Assembly (NCBI GenBank): GCA_963783945.1
Contig: CAWAPS010000002.1
Location: forward strand, 124,001-188,000
Origin: CAWAPS01 sp963783945
GTDB taxonomy: Bacteria; Actinomycetota; Acidimicrobiia; Acidimicrobiales; Palsa-688
Length of the DNA stretch: 64,000 nucleotides
Direction: 5' to 3'
A program made the translations under genes and the position numbers. Of this stretch, positions 1-8,932 are shown piece by piece. The notes below the pieces were generated by a model that worked only from the letters and a program-made list of their open reading frames with translations, was not told where the DNA came from and ran no database searches. Each line of letters starts with the position of its first letter. The first letter of the stretch is position 1.

Positions 1-210
1 TCGATCGGGCACGCTACCCCGGCCGGGATCTGTCCCTTGTCGGGGCAAGGGGGCGGGCTAACCCCCGGAATCATGGCGGTGCCCGCCGGCCTCGGTCCTC
101 CCAGGCTGCCATTCTTGTATTCTTGTGGAATCTGATATCGACGCCAGCTATGGTTGGGCTTTCAGCATGGGCGTGGTTATGACCAGCGCCGGAGATGGGG
201 AGGAGGGGCT
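1..210. other. Left-edge non-coding leader
   Basis: No gene is visible here. A short pairing CCCTTG/CAAGGG (34-51) could be the weak end-of-gene hairpin of something outside the window. The last bases carry the ribosome site AGGAGGGG (201-208) of the acyltransferase that follows. Confidence 0.5.
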
Positions 211-1698
211 ATGAAGCAGCTCAGCGGTATGGACGCCAGCTTCTTGTACCTGGAGTCCGGGCGTTCGTTCGGCCACATCAGTGGCCTGGGTATCTTCGCT
301 CGTCCTGACGACCCGGATTGGTCGCCCTACGAGGTGATGCGCGACCGACTGGCCGCCAAACTGCCCGAGCTGGAGCCCCTCCGCCGGCGGCTGGTCGAAG
401 TGCCTCTACGGCTTGACCACCCCTTCTGGATCGAAGACCCCGACTTCGACCTCGAGTTTCATGTGCGCGACGCCGGCCTGCCGCCTCCGGCGACGGATGA
501 AAAGCTGGCTCAGCTGGTCGCCCGTCTGATCGCACGCCCCCTGGACCGAGCGCATCCGCTGTGGGAGGTCTACGTCATCGAGGGACTGAGTGACGACCGG
601 TTCGCCATCCTGATAAAGCTGCATCACGCCACCATCGACGGGGCAGCTTCGGCCGAGCTGATGAGGATCCTTTACCACAATGAGCCGGAGACCTCAGAGC
701 TGGTGCCCGGTCCCCTCCCCGCCTCGGAGGAGGTGCCCACCCCGGCGCGAGCCCTCTCCTGGGCTCTGCGCCAGTCGGTGCGCAAGCCCGACAAGTTTGT
801 GCGCCTGCAGATTCGGGGCATCCGGGCATTGGGCGAGCTCACCCGCAGCCGCGGGCTGAGCGGGCTGGCCGACCTGGCCAGCACCATCCCCAACCCCATC
901 GTCGCCCGGGTCGCGGCCGGTCGGGCCCGAAACCGCGATGCGCCGTCACCGCCGCCCCAATCCGCCGCCCCGCCAACGCCATTCAATGGCACCATCACTC
1001 CGCACCGCAGGGTAGCTCTACGTTCCGTGCCACTTGATGACATCAAGGCGATCAAGCAGGCTGCGGGGACCACTGTCAACGACGTGGTGATGGCGGTCTG
1101 CGCCGGCGCTTTGCGCCAGTACCTCCTCGAGAAGGATGCCTTGCCGGACCGGCCGCTGGTGGCGATGACGGCCGTCTCCATCCGAACGGGGGATGAGGTG
1201 GACCTCTGGACCAACCGCGTTTCTGCGATATATCCACGGCTGCCGACCACCTCGGTAGACCCTTTGGACCGCTTGCGGCAGATGCAGCAGACAATGGTCG
1301 AGGTCAAGACCAGATTCGCTCTGGTGCCAGCAGACGTGCTCGTGGATTACGCCGACTTCGCCCCGCCTGCCCTGTTGATCCGTGGGGCGCGCCTGGCTTC
1401 ACAGCTTCGGCTGGCTGATCGCGTCAACCTTCCGTTCAACGTGGTCATCTCGAACATTCCGGGGCCCCGCCATCCGTTGTATCTGGGCAAGGCCCGCCTT
1501 CTGCATAACTATCCGGTGTCGACTGTCACCGAGGGCCTGGGGCTCAACATTACTGTGCAGAGCTACTGCGACGTACTGGACTTCGGCCTGGTTTCGTGCC
1601 GCGAGCTGGTTCCCGACCTGGACAACCTGGCGGACCTCCTCGTGGACGAGATCGCGATCGTGGGCAAGGCGGTCGGGGCCAAGCTCGGATCGCACTGA
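211..1698 (+). CDS. WS/DGAT-type wax ester synthase / diacylglycerol acyltransferase
   Basis: Acyl-CoA-dependent O-acyltransferase that makes wax esters or triacylglycerol for lipid storage, usually at the inner face of the membrane. The 495-residue protein has the family catalytic motif HHATIDG at residues 138-144 (HHxxxDG; second His is the general base), followed by the conserved stretches PLWEVYVIEGL, TNRVSA and SNIPGP. Length fits the family (about 450-500). I chose ATG 211 because AGGAGGGG lies just upstream and the protein then begins MKQLSGMDASF, as homologues do; a TTG at 154 is in frame but lacks this support. The gene stands alone and converges on the esterase downstream. Substrate preference (fatty alcohol or diacylglycerol) cannot be read from sequence. 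Confidence 0.93.
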   Translation: MKQLSGMDASFLYLESGRSFGHISGLGIFARPDDPDWSPYEVMRDRLAAKLPELEPLRRRLVEVPLRLDHPFWIEDPDFDLEFHVRDAGLPPPATDEKLAQLVARLIARPLDRAHPLWEVYVIEGLSDDRFAILIKLHHATIDGAASAELMRILYHNEPETSELVPGPLPASEEVPTPARALSWALRQSVRKPDKFVRLQIRGIRALGELTRSRGLSGLADLASTIPNPIVARVAAGRARNRDAPSPPPQSAAPPTPFNGTITPHRRVALRSVPLDDIKAIKQAAGTTVNDVVMAVCAGALRQYLLEKDALPDRPLVAMTAVSIRTGDEVDLWTNRVSAIYPRLPTTSVDPLDRLRQMQQTMVEVKTRFALVPADVLVDYADFAPPALLIRGARLASQLRLADRVNLPFNVVISNIPGPRHPLYLGKARLLHNYPVSTVTEGLGLNITVQSYCDVLDFGLVSCRELVPDLDNLADLLVDEIAIVGKAVGAKLGSH

Positions 1699-1707
1699 GC
1701 CTCTGAT

Positions 1708-3210
1708 TTATCTCGGCTCCGACACCCGATACCAGAGGTCGCGGGCGTCCTTACTGGGGTCGTCAACAACCTTGATGACCGGTCCGAGCTCCAGCGTCGC
1801 ACGTCGACTCGTGTCGTAGCGGGGCCACGGGACCGCATCAGGCGGGTTGGGGTCGCCCGTCCGGGCGAACGCGATCCACGCGTCCTGCATGGCCACCGCC
1901 AGCGCCTCAGGCGCATGCTCTCCAACGAACCCCCGCCACAAGGGATTGTCAATCTGACCCCAGAGGAAGGGGAGTTCGAGCCCGTGGGTGGCGCCCAAGA
2001 AGCCGCCGAACACCGGCGTCCTCCATCTGAACAGATAGACCCATACGGGTGCGCCTGTGGCGGCTTGGGCATCGGCCAGGCGCAGGGTTGGGATGAGGAA
2101 CATGGCGTCGGTCATGAGATCGACAATGAGCCGGCCGCCGGTGGACCGACCCGCGTATCCCTCGGCGAGGGCCCTGGGATCAACGATCGTTTCTGGCAAC
2201 GCCGCGATGACCTCGTCGTCGCTGATGTCCGCCGGCAGCAGCATCGAGAACAGGGTGCCTTCGTTTTCGTTGCTGCCAATCAGGAGCGGCACGTTTCCAT
2301 TACCACGCGCTGTGACCGCCTGGGCTGGAGAGGCATAGACCACGACACCATCGACACTCGGACGGAAGCCGGCTCCGCTGCCGTCGATCGCATTGTCGCG
2401 GTCACGCCCGAGCTGGTTGATAGATCCGACGTCCGTTTGCGCCTGTACGAGGCGCGTCGGGTCGGCGCGGCGGAAGACGTCAATGCCCCCGCCGGGCTCA
2501 CCGAGTGCCGCGAGCAGTGCGGTGGTCAGAAGGTTGGGTTTGTAGGGTGGCGCGATCGCAACCGGGCCTGACTGAATAATCGCCTTGTGGTACAAGCCAT
2601 CGGCCCCGGGGGCGCCGAGCAATGCACCGATGGAGCCGCCGCCGGCAGACTCGCCAAAGATCGTCACGTTGTTGGCGTCGCCGCCGAAGGAGCCAATGTT
2701 GTCCCGCACCCATCGGAGCGCTTCGATCTGGTCGCGGATGCCGTTGTTTCCTGATCCGGCCAGAGAGGGATCGAGATGGTCCAACGCGAGCCAGCCGAGC
2801 GCGCCGAGGCGGTAGTTGAGGGTGACGACAACGACGTCGCCGCGGCGGGCGAACGTGCTGCCGTCGTACATGTCGCCTGAGCCCATCGTGTAGGCGCCGC
2901 CATGTATCCACACCATTACCGGTCGCGCCCTCCCGTCCGGCTTTGGCGTGTAGACGTTCAGGAACAGGCAGTCCTCATCAGTCCGCAGATCACCTCCGGC
3001 GACCAGGGAGCCGGTTAGCGGTGGCGGCTGCGGCGCCGAAGGGCCGAATGCGGTGGCGTCGTACACCCCTTGCCAAGGCTCGGCGGGCTGCGGCGCCCGG
3101 AATCGGAGGTCTCCGACCGGGGGTTTCGCGTAGCGGATCCCTGCGTAGCGCTCGCAGCCGTCAAGATCAACACCTTTGATCCCGCCAAGTGCGGTTGTGG
3201 TCTCTGCCAT
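1708..3210 (-). CDS. Type B carboxylesterase
   Basis: Serine hydrolase of the carboxylesterase type B (para-nitrobenzyl esterase) family, about 500 residues, splitting carboxylic esters. Visible features are the oxyanion-hole motif WIHGGAYTMGSG, the nucleophile elbow FGESAGGGS with Ser188, the acid region GSNENEGTLF and the His region THGLELPFLWG, in the usual order. No signal peptide is seen, so it is probably cytoplasmic. The start at 3210 (MAETTTALGG) matches the family N-terminus; an in-frame start 36 bases upstream is possible. It is convergent with the WS/DGAT gene, with only 9 bases between stops. The substrate is unknown. Confidence 0.93.
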   Translation of the reverse strand: MAETTTALGGIKGVDLDGCERYAGIRYAKPPVGDLRFRAPQPAEPWQGVYDATAFGPSAPQPPPLTGSLVAGGDLRTDEDCLFLNVYTPKPDGRARPVMVWIHGGAYTMGSGDMYDGSTFARRGDVVVVTLNYRLGALGWLALDHLDPSLAGSGNNGIRDQIEALRWVRDNIGSFGGDANNVTIFGESAGGGSIGALLGAPGADGLYHKAIIQSGPVAIAPPYKPNLLTTALLAALGEPGGGIDVFRRADPTRLVQAQTDVGSINQLGRDRDNAIDGSGAGFRPSVDGVVVYASPAQAVTARGNGNVPLLIGSNENEGTLFSMLLPADISDDEVIAALPETIVDPRALAEGYAGRSTGGRLIVDLMTDAMFLIPTLRLADAQAATGAPVWVYLFRWRTPVFGGFLGATHGLELPFLWGQIDNPLWRGFVGEHAPEALAVAMQDAWIAFARTGDPNPPDAVPWPRYDTSRRATLELGPVIKVVDDPSKDARDLWYRVSEPR

Positions 3211-3298
3211 CCAGCGAGTTTGGCACGATGGCATGATCACCGCCAAGGTGCCGACAGGCCCTCCTGTGGCCCCGGCGAGCCGTGGCCGACCTTCTGGG

Positions 3299-4078
3299 TT
3301 ACCGCTGCGACCAGACGACGCGGGCCGCAGCTGCCTCGTCGGTGGCGTGGCTTATGACCTGGTTGCGATTCTCCACTTCGAGGGCGGACTCCAGATATGG
3401 AGCATCGGTGTTGATCTGCAGCGCCCGCTTTGTCAGCTGAACGCCCAGCGGCGAGTTGGAAGAGACCTGTGCCGCCATTTCAAGGGCGTAGTCGACCAGT
3501 TGGTCGTCATCCACCATCGCGCTGACCAGACCGCACCGTAGAGCCTCGTCGGCCAGGACAGTGCGACCAGTGAGCATCCAGTCCGCAGCCACGCTCGTAC
3601 CGACGATCCGCGGCAGGTGGTAGCTCATACCCATCTCAGCACCAGAGAGGCCGATCTTGATGGCCGCATTGCCGAAGGAGGCCGACCTGGCGCACAACCG
3701 GATGTCCGAGGCCAAGCACAGGGCGAGACCGCCGCCGACCGCCGGACCGTTGACCGCTGCTATCACGGGCTGCGGCAGGGCTCGCAGCGCTAGTGGCAAC
3801 GAGGCCATCATCTCCTGGAAACGCATCCGGTCCAACGCGGGCGCCGAAGCGTCGAGCATCGACGGGCCGAAGTTACGCATGTCGATGCCTGAACAGAAGC
3901 CGCGGCCGGCCCCGGTGAGGACCACGACACGGATATCGCGATCCGAGGCGATCGTGCTGCACACGGCTATTAGCTCAGACGCAAGTGTCTCGTTGATGGC
4001 ATTGAGTCTTTCCGGACGGTTGAGGCGGAGCACTGCTGTGCCGCCTTCGAGGTTGTCTACTACGAGAGCAGAAGGCAC
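3299..4078 (-). CDS. Enoyl-CoA hydratase/isomerase family protein
   Basis: Crotonase-fold protein of 259 residues, the usual length. The oxyanion-hole segments are clear: GAGRGFCSGIDMRNFG near residue 60 and NGPAVGGGLALCLASDIRLC near residue 110, followed by GLSGAEMGMSYHLPRIVG, where the acidic residue sits at the hydratase catalytic position. It probably hydrates a trans-2-enoyl-CoA in fatty-acid or related acyl-CoA breakdown. It runs in the same direction as the esterase (88 bases apart) and may share its message. Members of this superfamily vary widely in reaction, so the exact substrate is open. Confidence 0.9.
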   Translation of the reverse strand: MPSALVVDNLEGGTAVLRLNRPERLNAINETLASELIAVCSTIASDRDIRVVVLTGAGRGFCSGIDMRNFGPSMLDASAPALDRMRFQEMMASLPLALRALPQPVIAAVNGPAVGGGLALCLASDIRLCARSASFGNAAIKIGLSGAEMGMSYHLPRIVGTSVAADWMLTGRTVLADEALRCGLVSAMVDDDQLVDYALEMAAQVSSNSPLGVQLTKRALQINTDAPYLESALEVENRNQVISHATDEAAAARVVWSQR

Positions 4079-4415
4079 TGGCCATCCCAGGGATTACGAG
4101 TCATCGGCTACAAGTAAAGCTGAGCTCGGTTCAATTAGCAACATCGGCAATACAGGCCGTACCGAAGCCGCCGCCAGCCGGCCGCGGTGGTGTGTCAAAA
4201 CCGTCGAGGTCGAGTTGGGTTGGGTCACCGGCCGCTGCTCGGCCTGAACCCAAGCGAGAGACGCGGGACCGCCACCTCGAAGTCATAGACCGTCAGGGGA
4301 CCGTCTGTCACGGCTACTTTAAGGGCGCCGAAACCGAGGGTTCCGGCTCACTAAACACCTAATAGGGGCCGGATACGCCTGCCTAAGGGCTCCCGACGAA
4401 ACAACTTGACACAAC

Positions 4416-4445
4416 TTTCTTGTAGACATGTTTCTTGTAGACATG
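4416..4445. repeat. 15-bp tandem direct repeat
   Basis: Two exact head-to-tail copies of TTTCTTGTAGACATG, preceded by a TTGACA hexamer at 4406-4411. This could be a pair of regulator half-sites or a replication-slippage duplication. No gene starts right next to it on either strand, so its role is unknown. Confidence 0.85.
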
Positions 4446-4526
4446 CCTGGCGCAGCTTAGGACTTCTTCGAAGTTGTTTCGTGGCGAGCCGTAAGCCGAT
4501 AAATGAATGGCGTCGTTCTTCCGGAC

Positions 4527-4567
4527 AGGCGGTAAGCCGGCGGGGCCGCTCAGCCGGTTTACCGCCT
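4527..4567. terminator. Large hairpin downstream of the epimerase gene
   Basis: AGGCGGTAAGCCGGC (4527-4541) pairs with GCCGGTTTACCGCCT (4553-4567) over 15 bp with one G-T wobble and an 11-nt loop. It lies 150 bases past the stop of the minus-strand epimerase. There is no T-tract, so it is either a GC-only terminator or another structured element. Confidence 0.45.
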
Positions 4568-4716
4568 ATCCCGTCGGCTGCATCTGGGATCAGCCAGTGG
4601 CTCAGGGGAGCGAGACCGGGGTGGTCGATATGGGCGACTGGCCGCAGACGTGGTTAACGGCCGCTACTACCAAGGAACGGGCCATCGGAGCCGACCCAGA
4701 CGAGGGGCTCGGCGTC

Positions 4717-5625
4717 CTAGATGGCGGCCGGATAGCGGCCGGCCAGGGTGCGGCGCATGCCTTCACGCCAGGAAACCTCGCACGGCCCGGTGATCGACCG
4801 CCGTTTGCTGACGTCATATATGGAGCCCGGATAGCTGCCGGCCGAGGCGCCCCCGGCCGCCTCGATCGGCTTGCCCGTGAGCTCCCCGAGATAGGGACAC
4901 CAATCTTCGGGCCCCACGATATCGTCGCCTCCCCAGTTGACGATCGTGGCGGGCACGCTGGCCGCGGCGAGCATGAGTTCGGTCTGGACGTTGATGTCGT
5001 CTTGGTGAATGGGGCTGTACTTGGGCCCCGGCGACCCGCATGGCACCGGCCGGCCGGCCATGATCGAATCGAGGTGCCAGGCGGGCATGCCGCCGTTCGA
5101 TCCGTACCCGCAATTCATTCGGGTGATGACCACGGGCAGGTCGTATAGCCGGGCGGACGCCCGGGCGGCCGCCTCCTCCGTGATCTTCGATATCGAATAC
5201 GTGGGCAGGCTGGGCACCTTGCCCTCGCCCAGACCGTCGGTCTCGGCATAGGCGTGTGACGGGTCGCCAGCTGGGCGATACACCGCGCCGGTCGACATGA
5301 CGAGCGCCGCCCGAGCGCCCCGGCAATGCGCGAGCAGCAGGGCCGTACCCTCCGCGTCCATCCGGAGCGCGGCGTCGTAGTCAACGTCGCCCTTGAACAT
5401 GGCTAGGTGGATCACGTAGTCGAAGTCGTCGGGCAAGTCACCGAAGTCGCCGGCAGCGAGATCGATAGGGCGGGTGGTCGCACCGGCCGCCTCGACCTTC
5501 TCGCGTGAGGTTGGATCGCGGAACCGGGCGATCCCCCACACCTCGTTGCCCACGGCGAGGTGGCCGACCAGGGGCAACCCCAGATTACCGGCCGCACCGG
5601 TGACGAGGACCTTGGCACCCTGCAT
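4717..5625 (-). CDS. NAD(P)-dependent epimerase/dehydratase family protein
   Basis: Extended short-chain dehydrogenase of 302 residues. It starts MQGAKVLVTGAAGNLG, which contains the GxxGxxG dinucleotide motif (TGAAGNLG), and has the catalytic pair in YSISK with an upstream STGAVY serine segment. These proteins act on nucleotide sugars or small carbonyl compounds using NAD(P). I chose the ATG at 5625 because the Rossmann strand begins right after it; an ATG 66 bases upstream adds only unconserved sequence. It is a single gene with no flanking sugar genes, so the substrate cannot be inferred. Confidence 0.88.
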   Translation of the reverse strand: MQGAKVLVTGAAGNLGLPLVGHLAVGNEVWGIARFRDPTSREKVEAAGATTRPIDLAAGDFGDLPDDFDYVIHLAMFKGDVDYDAALRMDAEGTALLLAHCRGARAALVMSTGAVYRPAGDPSHAYAETDGLGEGKVPSLPTYSISKITEEAAARASARLYDLPVVITRMNCGYGSNGGMPAWHLDSIMAGRPVPCGSPGPKYSPIHQDDINVQTELMLAAASVPATIVNWGGDDIVGPEDWCPYLGELTGKPIEAAGGASAGSYPGSIYDVSKRRSITGPCEVSWREGMRRTLAGRYPAAI

Positions 5626-5845
5626 GTCGGTCAGTCTGTCAGTTGACTCGGCGAGGCGCCACTGGGCGCCCGAGCTGTCGAGGTGCCGCACCAGCCGTCC
5701 CTGACCCGAACGCCTTCGTCGTCGGGATGTTCATCGGCGGGAACCCAACCCACCAGGAGCCGGTCGCATACTGAGGGGCCGGTGATCGGGCAGACGACCT
5801 CGAGAGCGCCCCAGTCTGCAGGGCGGCGGGCTCGCCAGGCTTGGC

Positions 5846-6526
5846 TCAAGTACGGGGTAATCGAGCGGAACGGCCAGGCCTCGGCGGCGCGAGCGACCGT
5901 TGGGGCGGATCGAGCCAGTCGTTGCTGCGAAGTCGGGTAACTAGTCGAAAGTCCCCCAAGACACTTACACCTTGCTCGACGGCGGCTGCCTTGTCGAGCC
6001 TGCCGGCCAGGAGGCCGATGAGCGGTTCCGGCGGCCCTGAGATCACTACGTCAGGCGAGCTGGCCGTTCCGGAACGGACCGACACCTCGCCGGTATTGGA
6101 CGCCAGGGTCACGGCTTGATCGCCACTTCGGATTTCCACTTCAATCTGGGGCCTGGACCGGTCGACTCCGTCGAACATCAACGCTAAGGGAATCTCCAGC
6201 CAACGGCTTCGGAATGTGTCGGTCTCGTGCTTGCTGCTCATCAGTGGGGCCGCCCAGCGGACGAGCTCTCGCACTGGTGTCGCCAGCCGATTGCCCCAGT
6301 CGGTCAGCCTGTAGCGAGCCTGGTCGTCGCGGGCAACGACGCCGTGATCCTCCAACGAGCGGAGTCGGTCCACGAGGAGGTTGGAGGCCATGCCCGGCAG
6401 GCCGTCCTGAAGCTCCCCGTAGCGACAGGGTCGTAGCAGCAGCTCACGCACGATCAACAGGCTCCAGCGGTCACCGACGATGTCGAGAGCCTTGGCGAGG
6501 GCGCAGTACTGGCCGTAGGAACGCAT
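5846..6526 (-). CDS. HxlR-family winged-helix regulator with C-terminal SCP2-like domain
   Basis: 226-residue transcription factor. Residues about 5-95 form an HxlR winged helix (CALAKALDIVGDRWSLLIVR, then the RYGELQDGLPGMASNLLVDRL recognition region). The C-terminal half resembles a sterol-carrier (SCP2-like) ligand domain found in many actinobacterial HxlR proteins. It is divergent from the adjacent MFS exporter, the usual layout for a local repressor of efflux. Its ATG at 6526 follows TAGAAT (6533-6538) by 6 nt, so the message is probably leaderless. An inverted repeat sits over the exporter promoter and is its likely operator. The inducer is unknown. Confidence 0.9.
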   Translation of the reverse strand: MRSYGQYCALAKALDIVGDRWSLLIVRELLLRPCRYGELQDGLPGMASNLLVDRLRSLEDHGVVARDDQARYRLTDWGNRLATPVRELVRWAAPLMSSKHETDTFRSRWLEIPLALMFDGVDRSRPQIEVEIRSGDQAVTLASNTGEVSVRSGTASSPDVVISGPPEPLIGLLAGRLDKAAAVEQGVSVLGDFRLVTRLRSNDWLDPPQRSLAPPRPGRSARLPRT

Positions 6527-6532
6527 AGCGGC

Positions 6533-6538
6533 ATTCTA
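6533..6538 (-). promoter_or_regulatory. -10 box of the hxlR-type gene (leaderless)
   Basis: TAGAAT on the minus strand, 6 nt before the ATG at 6526. This matches the TANNNT-N6-start arrangement of actinobacterial leaderless genes. No good -35 is visible. Confidence 0.55.
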
Positions 6539-6570
6539 GTCGATGAGCTTGAAGAAAACAGGTTCCTGCT

Positions 6571-6607
6571 CTTGACTTTAAGCCCATACTCACTTTATAA
6601 AGTCAAG
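6571..6607. promoter_or_regulatory. Operator: inverted repeat over the MFS promoter
   Basis: CTTGACTTTA (6571-6580) and TAAAGTCAAG (6598-6607) are perfect 10-bp inverted arms separated by 17 bases. The left arm covers the -35 and the right arm overlaps the -10 of the plus-strand promoter, so binding here would block RNA polymerase. The HxlR-type protein encoded divergently is the obvious candidate. Confidence 0.7.
6572..6601 (+). promoter_or_regulatory. Sigma-70 promoter of the leader ORF / MFS unit
   Basis: TTGACT (6572-6577), an 18-bp spacer and TATAAA (6596-6601). The predicted transcript starts near 6608, followed by a textbook AGGAGGTG ribosome site (6623-6630). This is the best-looking housekeeping promoter of the first 10 kb. 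Confidence 0.75.
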
Positions 6608-6634
6608 TAACCCAGATCATTCAGGAGGTGACCG

Positions 6635-6772
6635 ATGCACCAACAGCACCGACCACAGGCCCGGGGCCGCAGAGCTGTTACGCGAGTTGGGCGGCCTCTC
6701 GGGTCAGGCCCACCGGCCGACGGTCGACAAAGCACCGAGGGCGACCTGCATGCCGGGCCGGAGGAGCCATGA
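6635..6772 (+). CDS. Short leader ORF coupled to the MFS gene
   Basis: 45-codon ORF beginning MHQQHRPQARG. It is preceded by the ideal site AGGAGGTG (6623-6630) and a strong promoter. Its TGA (6770-6772) overlaps the exporter ATG (6769-6771) as ATGA, so ribosomes finishing it could restart on the exporter. I recognise no family; the peptide is rich in Arg, Gly and Pro. It may act as a translated leader rather than a functional protein. An alternative GTG at 6628 reads straight into the exporter frame but lies inside the ribosome site, so I reject it. Confidence 0.5.
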   Translation: MHQQHRPQARGRRAVTRVGRPLGSGPPADGRQSTEGDLHAGPEEP

Positions 6773-8350
6773 ACCGCAAGCCGTTGATCCTCATATCGCT
6801 GCTCCTGGCGGCTTTCGCGATCAATCTGGATACGACCATCGTCAATGTTGCCCTGCCGTCGCTGGTGCGCCAGTTGCATGCGTCGACCTCGCAACTGCAG
6901 TGGGTCGTAGACGCTTTCAGCCTGTTCTTCGCCGGGGCGGTGCTCGCCGCGGGCAGCCTTTCGGACCGGCTCGGGCGCAAAGGGATGCTGCTGGCGGGCT
7001 TGGCCGTGTTCGGCTTGGCCAGCCTGGCCGGTGGGCTAGTGGGCGGCACCGGCGAGCTCATCAGCGCCCGGGCGGTAATGGGCCTCGGCGCGGCCATGGT
7101 GTTCCCTTCGACCCTGTCGCTGATCACCAACGTGTTCACCGAGCGGCGCGAACGGGCTCTGGCCATCGGATTGTGGGGTGCCATCACCGGTGCCGCGATC
7201 GCCCTGGGGCCGATCGTCGGGGGGTGGCTGCTCGAGGAATTCGACTGGCGCAGCATCTTCATCGCCATGACTCCAATAGCGGCCATCGCCGCTATCCTGA
7301 CGGCCCGCTACGTGCCGGCATCCCGCCGGCCCGCACGCGCCCCGCAGCGACCGGGCCGGGTTCGCGCTGTCGAGCGCTGCCGTCGGAGTGCTCGTCTACA
7401 CCATCATCGAGGCCCCGAACCAGGGCTGGACGAGCGCCCGGAGCCTCGGCGGCTTCACCCTCTCCGCCTTGCTGGTCACCGCGTTCGTGGCCTGGGAGCA
7501 CCACACCGCGTATCCGATGCTCGACGTGAGCCTGTTCGCCAACCCGCGCTTCACGGCAGCCAGCGCATCAGTGGCCATCTCCTTCTTCGCCCTGTCCGGG
7601 TTCATCTTCCTGGTCACCCAGTACTTCCAGTTCATCAAGAACTACGGTCCGCTGTCGACCGGTGTTCGCCTCTTGCCGGTCGCCTCCTGTGTCGCCCTCG
7701 CATCGGTCGTAGGCACCAAGCTCGCCGTACGGTTCGGCACCAAGCTGATCGTGGCCGCAGGACTGACCTCGATGGCCGTCTTCTACGTGTGGGTGACCAC
7801 AGCGGCGGCAAGCACCGGCTACTGGACCATCGCCGCTCAGATGGTTGTGCTGGGGACGGGCATGGGTCTCACCAGCGCGCCCGCCACCGAGGCCGTCATG
7901 GGAGCGGTGCCCGAGGCCAAGGCCGGGGTCGGCTCGGCGGTCAACGACGCCACCCGCCTGTTGGGCGGCACCCTCGGTGTGGCTGTGATCGGCAGCGTCT
8001 ACGCCTCCCTGTACGCCAGCCGGCTCACCAGAATCCTCCCCGCAGGCTTCCCGATCGCGGTCGGGCGGACGGCGCACGCGTCCGTCGGTACCGCACTGAC
8101 CGCCGCGAGCACCCTCGCCCATTCCGGCCATCCCGCCGTCGCCTCGGCTGTACACAACGCCGCCACCTCCGCTTTCTTCGACGGCTTCCGCGCCGCCAAC
8201 TGGGTCGCCGCCGGAGTCGCGGCCGCCGGCGCCGTCATCGCCTTCGCCCTGCTTCCCGCCCAACCCACCATCAGCAGAGACGACCCACCCGACCTACCGG
8301 CGCTACCCTCCCCCGCGCCGGCCCAGACGGCCGGCTCACTGACGCCGTGA
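6769..8350 (+). pseudogene. DHA2-type MFS drug exporter, frameshifted
   Basis: Major facilitator exporter of the 14-helix DHA2 (EmrB/QacA) group, about 527 codons if repaired. The N-terminal part runs from ATG 6769 (membrane motif LDTTIVNVALPSL, then GSLSDRLGRKGMLLAG) to about 7320-7350. There the reading frame shifts by one base in a run of CG-rich codons, and the rest (GFALSSAAVGVLVYTIIEAP onward) continues in the next frame to 8350. The remainder is intact, with no further stops. Either the gene is a recent pseudogene or the assembly has a one-base error. GGAGGAG lies before the ATG, and the gene is also coupled to a leader ORF. The HxlR protein probably controls it. Confidence 0.85.
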
Positions 8351-8833
8351 TCGCTGACATCCACCGTCAGTACTCGACTGGGCAAGCCCACTGCCGGATC
8401 GAACAGGCCTTGAAAGCCTCAGGCAAAGACCTCGACCACCTGCTGCCCGGAGACCTCGACCGGCTCGAGGACTTCCACACCTCGGGACGGATCGCCACCA
8501 GCGAACCCGCGGCGCGGGCCGAGGTAACCGGCGGTGACCACGTCCTCGACGCCGGCACCGGGATCGGCGGAACGGCCCGCTTCCTTGCCCACCGTTACGG
8601 CTGCGCCGTCACCACCATCGACCTTCGATGTCGTCCACTGGAACGATCTCACCGAACAAGCGGCCGTACTCGTAGAAACCTCCCTCTTGTCGCCGCCCGG
8701 CCCGCTCGGACTGCATACGTTCGTCGACAACTTCACCGACAAGCTCCGTAACCTCACCCGCGGACTCAGCACCGGCCGGCTCCGAGCCATCCAGGGCGTC
8801 GCCCGGACCACGGACCGGTTGCGGTATCCCTGA
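8347..8833 (+). pseudogene. SAM-dependent methyltransferase remnant with internal deletion
   Basis: Starts at GTG 8347, overlapping the exporter stop as GTGA. The first about 93 codons read as a class I methyltransferase N-terminus ending in the SAM-binding motif HVLDAGTGIGGTARFLA. Then, near 8625-8632, the frame changes and the sequence jumps to what reads as the family C-terminus (FDVVHWNDLTEQ and the following helix), ending at TGA 8833. Only about 160 codons remain of a family usually 260-290 long, so the middle of the catalytic domain is gone. It cannot be functional as it stands. It was probably co-transcribed with the exporter. Confidence 0.75.
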
Positions 8834-8932
8834 AAGGATGGCTCTCGATACAAGGGCCACTCTCTCCAGGGCGGCCTCGACCACGCTTCCCTTCACCCCC
8901 GCGCCGAAACCGGGCTGAGCCTCTAGAGGCGC

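Larger units (their letters stand above)
4079..4716. other. Non-coding stretch with tandem repeat and large hairpin
   Basis: No convincing gene in 638 bases. It holds a 15-bp tandem duplication (4416-4445) and a strong 15-bp-stem hairpin (4527-4567), each listed separately. Reading frames crossing it lack family similarity or run antisense into the epimerase. Its AT content around 4380-4450 is higher than the surroundings, as expected for a control region. Confidence 0.5.

Noticed and set aside
4507..5148. 213-codon plus-strand frame
   Set aside because: Mostly antisense to the epimerase gene, which has the clear Rossmann and YxxxK motifs.
6628..6768. GTG 6628 as the start of the MFS exporter
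   Set aside because: It lies inside the ribosome site AGGAGGTG and adds unconserved residues; ATG 6769 has its own GGAGGAG and begins at helix 1.
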